From NCBI RefSeq assembly GCF_900217235.1, contig NZ_LT907975.1:1587001-1651000 (forward strand): a DNA stretch of 64,000 nt, read 5' to 3'. The DNA comes from Pseudodesulfovibrio profundus (GTDB lineage: Bacteria > Desulfobacterota > Desulfovibrionia > Desulfovibrionales > Desulfovibrionaceae). A model generated the notes under the pieces. That model was not told where the DNA came from. It saw nothing but the letters and a program-made list of their open reading frames with translations, and searched no databases. Numbering within the stretch: the first letter of the stretch is position 1; every line of letters starts with the position of its first letter. Shown here in pieces: positions 58,175-64,000 of this stretch. A program made the position numbers and the translations under genes.

Positions 58175-58750
58175 ATGAAAGTACTGGCAATCAATGGTTC
58201 CGCTCGCAAAGGCGGAAATACCGCCGACATGGTCAATCGTGTTTTCACTGAACTCAAGGCCGAAGGCATTGAAACGGAAATGCTCGAACTGGCCGGGAAA
58301 ACCATGCGTGGCTGCATCGCCTGCTACAAGTGTTTCGACAATAAGAACCGCAAATGCGCCGTGGCCAATGACTACATGAACGACTGTATCGAGGCCATGG
58401 ATGAAGCGGACGGAATCATCCTCGCTTCACCTACCTATTTCGCCAACGTCACCCCGGAGATGAAAGCGCTCATCGACAGGGCCGGTATGGTCGGTCGCGC
58501 CAACGATGACATGTTCGCCCGCAAGGTCGGCGCTGCTGTCGTGGCAAATCGTCGTGGCGGCGCCATGCAGGTCTTCAATGCGCTGAACACCTTCTTCTTC
58601 ATCGAGCAGATGATCGTTCCCGGCTCACGCTACTGGAACACCGGACGCGGACTGGACAAGGGCGATGTGCTCAACGATGTCGAAGGCATGGAGACCATGG
58701 AATATCTGGGCAAGAACATGGCCTGGCTGATGAAGAAACTGGCAGACTAA
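58175..58750 (+). CDS. Iron-sulfur flavoprotein / NADPH-dependent FMN reductase family
   Basis: 191 residues of flavodoxin fold. FMN loop INGSARKGGNTADMV at 6-20; CIACYKCFDNKNRKC near 47-61 is the cysteine cluster of iron-sulfur flavoproteins; SPTYFANVTPEMKALIDR follows. Such proteins pass electrons from ferredoxin to acceptors in anaerobes, often for oxygen or peroxide stress. Same operon as the nitroreductase and under the divergent HxlR regulator. Confidence 0.9.
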   Translation: MKVLAINGSARKGGNTADMVNRVFTELKAEGIETEMLELAGKTMRGCIACYKCFDNKNRKCAVANDYMNDCIEAMDEADGIILASPTYFANVTPEMKALIDRAGMVGRANDDMFARKVGAAVVANRRGGAMQVFNALNTFFFIEQMIVPGSRYWNTGRGLDKGDVLNDVEGMETMEYLGKNMAWLMKKLAD

Positions 58751-58794
58751 AGATTTGTTGCCACAACCAACCCAATAGAATGGATTGGTCGGGA

Positions 58795-58824
58795 AAGAGG
58801 CTCTCCTCCGGGGGAGTCTCTTTT
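58795..58824 (+). terminator. Intrinsic terminator after the flavoprotein gene
   Basis: AAGAG-GCTCTCC/GGGGAGT-CTCTT stem with TTTTATTTT following. A second hairpin, GGCCGC/GCGGCC at about 58868-58890, lies closer to the convergent SDR gene and may terminate that one. Confidence 0.8.
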
Positions 58825-58902
58825 ATTTTGACGTCGCGGGGAGGATTCGTCTCAATATATAAATGAATAGGCCGCCCCGTTTGGAGCGGCCTTTGTTGTG
58901 TA

Positions 58903-59658
58903 CTACTTGGCGCGATTGATGGCGAATGGCGAGAACGCCTGATCAACCGGCATCACTTCAAGTGAGTTGATATTGACGTGCGGCGGCAGCGACGTCACCC
59001 AATAGATGATCTCGGCGATATCTTCAGGACGGATGGGTTCGGTCCCGGCATACACATCGTCCGCCTTGGATTTGTCACCCCGGAAACGAACGACCGAGAA
59101 CTCACTCTCACACAGACCCGGCTCGATGTTGGTCACGCGGAGCTTGGTGCCGAGGAGATCGGCCAGCAGGTTGAGGGAGAACTGCTTCACAAAGGCCTTG
59201 GTCGCGCCATAGGTGTTGCCGCCGGGATACGGATAGGTCCCGGCAACGGACCCCAGATTGACCACATGCCCCCTGTCACGCTCGACCATACCGGCAAGAA
59301 CCGCCTTGGTCATGTAGAGCAGTCCCTTGATGTTGGTGTCGATCATGCACTCCCACTCATCAAGGTCGCACTTGTAGGCAGGCTCAACACCCAGCGCCAG
59401 ACCGGCGTTGTTCACCAGCACGTCGATCTCGCGAAACTCTTCGGGCAGCGAATCAATGGCATTGTCCACGGCCTGCTTGTCGCGAACATCGAAGCAGATG
59501 GTGTGCACGGATGCCGGAGCAAGGGTGGTCTTCAGCTCATCAAGACGCTCCTGCCGCCGACCGGTGACGATTATTTTCCATCCTTCGGCAGCATACCGCT
59601 CGGCCATGGCTTTACCAAAACCGGCAGTCGCTCCGGTGATGAGTACGGTTTTCGACAT
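58903..59658 (-). CDS. Short-chain dehydrogenase, YdfG-like (3-hydroxy acid type)
   Basis: 251 residues. TGATAGFGKAMAERYAAEG (cofactor site), VTGRRQERL with an arginine pair favouring NADP, NNAGLALGVEPA, and the catalytic YGATKAF. C-terminal VNINSLEVMPVDQAFSPF is typical of the YdfG group acting on 3-hydroxy acids and serine/threonine. Monocistronic, convergent with the redox pair. Confidence 0.9.
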   Translation of the reverse strand: MSKTVLITGATAGFGKAMAERYAAEGWKIIVTGRRQERLDELKTTLAPASVHTICFDVRDKQAVDNAIDSLPEEFREIDVLVNNAGLALGVEPAYKCDLDEWECMIDTNIKGLLYMTKAVLAGMVERDRGHVVNLGSVAGTYPYPGGNTYGATKAFVKQFSLNLLADLLGTKLRVTNIEPGLCESEFSVVRFRGDKSKADDVYAGTEPIRPEDIAEIIYWVTSLPPHVNINSLEVMPVDQAFSPFAINRAK

Positions 59659-60084
59659 AATATTCTCCTACGTTTACTAGATTGGAGGTAGATTAACATA
59701 ATTAGCAAACACGCTCTGTGACAATCGACAAAACAGGCAGCCCGACCAATCCGGTCAGGAAAAACCGCCATTATGAGGATTTCGACGAAGAAAATACCGT
59801 GTTTACATATCCTACACCCATGTGAATACGGTTTGACGCCGATTGTTGCAAGCTATCGATGGATATGAATTGTGATAAAAAAATTTTGTTCGGCCAAATC
59901 AGTTTTTTTGACAATTATCGTCAGCAGATCAACATTCTTTGTGCAAAATAGACATTAATTTGTAAATGATGTAATAAATAGCGTCCTTCTCTAAAAAACT
60001 CCCACATTTCAACCTGTTGAGATTGAGTTATTGTGTTTTACGGGAGAGAAGGCTCACAACGAAATATAATAATATAGAGCAGTT
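59659..60084. other. AT-rich intergenic region upstream of the ABC transporter gene
   Basis: No gene supported. AT-rich, with a TTGACA (59908-59913) that may be the -35 of the livG promoter; its -10 (AACATT after 17 bp) is weak. Confidence 0.4.
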
Positions 60085-60840
60085 ATGGCTAACCTTGTAC
60101 TAGAAGACATTTGTGTCCGCTTCGGCGGACTGCAGGCGTTAACCGATGTATCGTTCTCCCTGTCCGAGGGGGAGGTTGTCGGTCTGATCGGCCCCAACGG
60201 AGCAGGCAAAACTACAATTTTCAACGTTATCACCGGTGTCTATACCGCATCGTCCGGCACTGCCACCTATGACGGAAAACGCATAACCGGCCTGCGCCCT
60301 TATCAAGTACTGTCCATGGGTATCGCCCGGACATTCCAGAACATTCGCCTGTTCCAGAACATGACCGCGCTGGAGAACTGCATGGTGGCCCAGCACAGCC
60401 GATCCAAGACAGGCGTTATTGGCGCCATCCTTCGCAGCCCGTCCCAAAAACGTGAAGAGGAACGTATCCGCGAGAAATCACGAAACGCCCTCGAATTCAT
60501 GGGCCTTGGCGACTATCGCAATGAAGTGGCGGCCAATCTGCCCTACGGCCATCAGCGCCGACTGGAAATCGCCCGCGCACTTGCCAGCGAGCCCAAGACC
60601 ATCCTTCTCGACGAACCGGCCGCGGGGCTGAACCCCTCCGAATCCATGCAGCTCATGGAATCCATCGGCCATATCACCGACCTGGGAATCAATGTTCTCA
60701 TGGTCGAACACGACATGAAAGTCGTCATGGGTATCTGCAACCGCATCGTCGTTCTTGACCACGGTGTAATGATCGCCAAGGGATTGCCTGAAGAAATTCA
60801 GAACAACCCCGACGTGATTGAGGCATATTTGGGCCAGTAG
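60085..60840 (+). CDS. livG: Branched-chain amino-acid ABC transporter ATPase LivG
   Basis: 251-residue importer ATPase. Walker A GPNGAGKTT at 36-44, the LivG-type ARTFQNIRLFQNMTALENC, signature region NLPYGHQRRLEIARALA, Walker B ILLDEPAAGLNPSE, and the H-loop VEHDMKVV. LivG normally works with LivF, permeases LivH and LivM and a binding protein; only a damaged binding-protein gene follows here, so the other components must lie elsewhere or are lost. Confidence 0.93.
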   Translation: MANLVLEDICVRFGGLQALTDVSFSLSEGEVVGLIGPNGAGKTTIFNVITGVYTASSGTATYDGKRITGLRPYQVLSMGIARTFQNIRLFQNMTALENCMVAQHSRSKTGVIGAILRSPSQKREEERIREKSRNALEFMGLGDYRNEVAANLPYGHQRRLEIARALASEPKTILLDEPAAGLNPSESMQLMESIGHITDLGINVLMVEHDMKVVMGICNRIVVLDHGVMIAKGLPEEIQNNPDVIEAYLGQ

Positions 60841-60879
60841 AAGAGAGAACTGGCTGAACCGAAACGAAAGGGAGAGAGT

Positions 60880-61779
60880 ATGAAACGCATTCTTTTCATG
60901 GCCTGCATCATGGTGCTGGCCGCAACAACCGCATTTGCCGGTACCCTGAAACTGGGTTCCATGGGTCCCCTGACCGGTCCGTACGCTGCTGACGGCAACG
61001 ACATTGCCAACGGCGTCCGTGTTGCCATCGAGGTCATGAAAGCCGAAGGCGGCGTTCCGGGCTTTGACGACATCACTCTGACTCCCGGCGACACCGTTTG
61101 TGACCCGCGTCAGGCTGTTGCATCCGCCAACAAGCTGATCAACGAAGAGGTTCTGGCCGTTATCGGTGCCTACTGCTCCTCCTCCACCATCCCTTCCTCG
61201 GAAACGCTGGCGGAAGAAGATATTTTCATGCTGACCCCGGCATCCACCCACCCGGATGTCACCAGCCGAGGCCTGAAAAACATGTTCCGCACTTGCGGAC
61301 GTGACGACCATCAGGCTCCGGCCGCTGTCCGCTTCATGACCGAAGTCCAGGGCTACAAGTCCATCTACATCGTTGATGACAAGACCACCTACTCCCAGGG
61401 CATCGCTGACGGCGTGGCCGCTGCTGCCAAGGAAGCAGGCATGAATGTTCTCGGTCACGACCACATCAACCAGGGCGACAAGGACTTCTCCGCCATCCTG
61501 ACCAAGGTCAAGACCGCCAACCCCGACATCTTCTACATCTCCCTGCAGAACTCCTCCACCGGCGCTCTGATGGTCATTCAGGCCAAGCGCCTCGGCATCG
61601 ATGCAGCCCTCATGGGACAGGACGCCGTTTACCATCCGCAGATCATCGACATCGCCAAGGGTGCTGTTGAAGGCATGTTCTGCACCTTTGGTGACATCGA
61701 CAAGTCTGCCCCTGCCTTCATCTCCTTCATGGAGACCTCTGCACGGCAAATCCCACACTTTTACTCTTTAACTATTTGA
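60880..61779 (+). pseudogene. livK: Branched-chain amino-acid binding protein (LivK/LivJ), 3' end lost to IS5-family element
   Basis: Signal peptide (LFMACIMVLAATTAFA) then a type I periplasmic binding domain: GSMGPLTGPYAADGNDIANG, PRQAVASANKLINEEVLAVI, YSQGIADGVAAAAKEAG. The native sequence runs to about ISFMET near 61735, then the IS begins and the frame ends after a few foreign codons (ARQIPHFYSLTI). About 300 residues remain of the usual 370, lacking the end of the C-terminal lobe. The missing part is not found on the other side of the IS. Confidence 0.85.
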
Positions 61780-62999
61780 TTTATTATGCTATTATTTCTC
61801 CATCCAAAGGAGGAAGGCATGGCTATTCGGCAGAAAGGACCTCGGTTGGGTGATTACTTCCTGGGGCACCGCAGAACCAAGACCACATTTCTGGATGAGA
61901 TCAACGAACTCATCGACTGGCAGCCCATCAACGCCTTTCTGTGCAAGAAGATCAGGCGCAAGGCCAACGCCGTGGGCAATCCCGCCTATCCGCCTCTGGC
62001 GATGTTCAAGATTCTGCTCTTGCAGCGTTGGTACAACCTGAGTGATCCGGGCGTGGAGCAGGCGCTGCTCGACCGGCTCTCCTTTGTCAGATTTACCGGT
62101 TTTTCCATCGAGGACGACGTGCCGGACGAGACCACCATATGCCGTTTCCGTAACGGTTTGATCCGCCTGAAGGTGCTGGACTCCTTGCTCGACATGCTTA
62201 ACCGCCAGCTTGAAGGACAAGGGCTTCTTGTCCGTGAGGGAGCCGTGGTGGACGCCTCGGTAGTCGAGTCGCAGCGGCGGCCGCGCAAGGTTATCGACGT
62301 GATGCCTGAGGACCGTTCCGAGGACGCCGAAGAACAGGATGGGCCGGTGGACTGCCGGGTCAGCTATTCGGATGACGAGGAGGCGGCCTGGCTCCGCAAG
62401 AGAAATCGGGCCTATTACGGCTACAAGCTCCATGCCGCGACGGACAGTCGAGACGGGTTTCTGCTCTGTGGTCACATCACTCCCGCGAACCATTCGGACA
62501 CGGGCGAATTCGAGCGGCTCGTGAATGGCGTCGGCCTTGATCCCGGCGCACGGGTTTATGCGGACAAGGGCTATTGCAGCGGGAAGAACCGGGACATTCT
62601 GTTTGATCGCGATTTGGAGGACGGAACCATGGACAAGACGCCTCGTGGCGGCAGGCTGACAGACTTCGAAAAGACCCGCAACCGTGACATCAGCAGCATT
62701 CGGCAAATAGTCGAGCGGGCCTTCGGCACACTCAAACGTGGCTACGCATTCTTTCGGTCCCGATACGTGGGTCGTGAGAAGGTGGAGGGAGAGTTCCACA
62801 TCCTCGCCATGGCGTTCAATTTGAAAAAAGCTGTTCGACTGGCGCGAGCCTGAAGGGAGAGGTGCGTCCAAAATCCGGCATTTCGGCCAGAAATGGCAGG
62901 AAAAGGCCGGGAATGAGCCCAAGCTGGGGTGCGGTCAGAACATCAAATTGGGTGCGGAGCGCAAGGCACGGACGCGAAAAGGGGATGCGCAGAGGTCTC
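61732..62999 (+). mobile_element. IS5-family insertion sequence
   Basis: About 1.27 kb. Inverted ends GAGACCTCTGC at 61732-61742 and 62989-62999. One transposase gene. Flanking triplets differ (ATG and AAA), so no target duplication remains; an adjacent deletion that removed the rest of livK would explain this. Confidence 0.85.
61819..62853 (+). CDS. IS5-family transposase
   Basis: 344 residues from ATG 61819 after AAAGGAGGAAGG. N-terminal DUF772-like region (IDWQPINAFLCKKIRRKANA, YPPLAMFKILLLQRWYNLSD, VPDETTICRFRNGL), then the DDE catalytic core with VVDASVVESQ, VYADKGYCSGKN and IVERAFGTLKRGYAFFRSRY. The frame is intact. Confidence 0.93.
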   Translation: MAIRQKGPRLGDYFLGHRRTKTTFLDEINELIDWQPINAFLCKKIRRKANAVGNPAYPPLAMFKILLLQRWYNLSDPGVEQALLDRLSFVRFTGFSIEDDVPDETTICRFRNGLIRLKVLDSLLDMLNRQLEGQGLLVREGAVVDASVVESQRRPRKVIDVMPEDRSEDAEEQDGPVDCRVSYSDDEEAAWLRKRNRAYYGYKLHAATDSRDGFLLCGHITPANHSDTGEFERLVNGVGLDPGARVYADKGYCSGKNRDILFDRDLEDGTMDKTPRGGRLTDFEKTRNRDISSIRQIVERAFGTLKRGYAFFRSRYVGREKVEGEFHILAMAFNLKKAVRLARA

Positions 63000-63258
63000 A
63001 AATCGTAAGGAAGCGTGGACATCACATTACCTCTATACAAAAGGTGTTGCCGAGCCTACCCGTTGGTCGAACTCATTTATTGCTCACCATAAATATCATA
63101 AAGAGTAAGATCTTTTGGAAAAATGAGACGCGCCAAGCAAATTTGACTACAGCCAAATCTGCTTTTCTGTGAAAAAACAATCCTGGCCGGATAAAAACGA
63201 CCTCCTCAAACGTTGTCAGAGTGAAGACACACCAATACACCGACCAAAGGAGATTGAC

Positions 63259-63837
63259 ATGTTGCAGATCACACAAATCACAGAAACTAGTTCCAACGGA
63301 ATGCTCCAACGCGCTTTGGCAATATTGTTGTCGGGCATAATGATGCTTGCAATGGTATCCATGCCATACGGATTTAGCCCTGATACCCAAACGTTCTCCG
63401 CATCCGTAGCCTTTGCTGGCAATGGCGGTGGCGGTGGCGGCGGCGGAGGCGGTGGCGGCGGCAATGGCGGTGGCGGTGGCGGCGGCAATGGAGGCGGTGG
63501 CGGCGGCAATGGCGGCGGCGGAGGCGGTGGCGGCGGCAATGGCGGCGGCGGTGGCAATGGTGGCGGTCCTGACGGCAGTAATGGCCCCGACGCAAGCCAC
63601 GGTGGTGGAGGATCTCAGAATGGAGGTTCCACAAAGGCAAGTCAGGGTGGAAGCACTACTGGCGGTGTCAAGGCGGGCAGCGTCCAAGATCTGACCTCTA
63701 TCGATCCTGAAGAAGAAGCTAGTTTGGTTGGTCACTGGGGCGACACTGTGCAGACACGGGACCAACAGCAGGCCAGAACCCAGAGCCAGGAAATGGAGCA
63801 GCAGGGTGACATCGAGAATCAGGAAGAGACACAATAG
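63259..63837 (+). CDS. Glycine-rich low-complexity secreted or membrane-anchored protein
   Basis: Start at ATG 63259 after AAAGGAG. About 192 residues. A hydrophobic N-terminal segment (LAILLSGIMMLAMVSMPYGF) and a likely cleavage near SASVAFAG precede roughly 50 residues of Gly with scattered Asn (63418-63567), then a Ser/Gly/Gln-rich acidic tail. No catalytic domain. The codons of the repeat vary (GGC, GGT, GGA), so it is not a simple DNA slippage tract. It is followed 24 bp later by a sigma-factor gene; function unknown. Confidence 0.7.
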   Translation: MLQITQITETSSNGMLQRALAILLSGIMMLAMVSMPYGFSPDTQTFSASVAFAGNGGGGGGGGGGGGGNGGGGGGGNGGGGGGNGGGGGGGGGNGGGGGNGGGPDGSNGPDASHGGGGSQNGGSTKASQGGSTTGGVKAGSVQDLTSIDPEEEASLVGHWGDTVQTRDQQQARTQSQEMEQQGDIENQEETQ

Positions 63838-63861
63838 CTAAAAGACAAATAGCAGTGCACT

Positions 63862-64000
63862 ATGAAGATACTGAGCTTCAAACGACTTAACTTGGATAAA
63901 ATGGAGAAGGAGGTGCTACGGCAAGAGCTGGTAGCCCTCCTTCCCCGACTTCGTCGTTTTGCTAGGGGGCTGACTAAAGATCCAGTCATTGCGGACGACC
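63862..64000 (+). CDS. ECF-type RNA polymerase sigma factor, 5' part only
   Basis: From ATG 63862 the frame stays open to the window end (46 codons). The visible residues LVALLPRLRRFARGLTKDP followed by IADD match the start of sigma-70 region 2 in ECF sigma factors. A second possible start is ATG 63901. Closely follows the glycine-rich gene, so the sigma factor may control or accompany that protein. Confidence 0.75.
   Translation, partial: MKILSFKRLNLDKMEKEVLRQELVALLPRLRRFARGLTKDPVIADD

Noticed and set aside
60478-61758. Minus-strand frame of over 400 codons opposite livG and livK
   Set aside because: Shadow frame; the plus strand has clear ABC-transporter motifs and ribosome sites.
63418-63567. 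Minus-strand polyproline protein or plus-strand Ala/Val frame over the glycine tract
   Set aside because: All are by-products of the GGN repeats in other frames; only the glycine frame has a ribosome site and signal segment.

Overview
The window looks like a chromosomal segment of a Desulfovibrionaceae sulfate reducer, close to Desulfovibrio or Pseudodesulfovibrio. This rests on the gene order mreB-mreC-mreD-mrdA-rodA-bactofilin-atpF'-atpF-atpH-atpA-atpG-atpD-atpC, the B12-dependent ribonucleotide reductase, and a carbon monoxide dehydrogenase of the CxxC type known from Desulfovibrio vulgaris. The assignment comes from recognised protein families and not from a database search.

Layout. 1-4.9 kb: partial nrdJ, a MerR-methyltransferase fusion next to an interrupted SRPBCC gene, and an aspartate aminotransferase. 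5.1-16.9 kb (minus strand): the F1 and stator genes of ATP synthase behind the rod-shape and cell-wall elongation genes. 17.1-18.1 kb: a radical SAM gene. 18.1-42.0 kb: an accessory island. It holds a Calvin-Benson-Bassham (CBB) cassette on the minus strand (FAD oxidoreductase, a 43-residue ORF, tkt, pgk, pyk, fba, rpe, gap, a sigma-54 activator, a PHP phosphoesterase, glpX, prk, cbbM for form II RuBisCO, cbbY). It is bounded on the left by an IS1595-family element and on the right by an IS1595 remnant, two nested IS3-family elements, a second identical-protein IS1595 copy, and two different tyrosine recombinases. 42.1-47.5 kb: kinase-like, SDR, aminotransferase, DksA-like, methyltransferase and solute-binding genes. 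47.6-51.4 kb: a CO-responsive module, cooA-cooS-cooC, with a perfect CooA-type operator before cooS. 51.5-59.7 kb: a diguanylate cyclase, a histidine kinase, and a redox cluster (HxlR regulator, nitroreductase, iron-sulfur flavoprotein, SDR). 60-64 kb: a branched-chain amino-acid transporter fragment cut by an IS5-family element, a glycine-rich secreted protein and the start of an ECF sigma factor.

How it may work together. The CBB cassette encodes carboxylation (CbbM), regeneration steps (Prk, GlpX, Fba, Tkt, Rpe), reduction (Pgk, Gap), inhibitor clean-up (CbbY), and pyruvate kinase as a possible exit toward pyruvate. Sigma-54-like promoter motifs precede both glpX-prk-cbbM-cbbY and the tkt side, and a sigma-54 activator with a Rossmann-like N-terminal domain lies between them. 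This suggests redox- or metabolite-responsive control instead of the usual LysR regulator CbbR. The nearby CO dehydrogenase would yield CO2 and low-potential electrons from CO, so the two modules could be metabolically complementary; that link is inference. Triose-phosphate isomerase, ribose-5-phosphate isomerase and ATP synthase subunits a and c are not in the window. No tRNA, rRNA or CRISPR array was seen.
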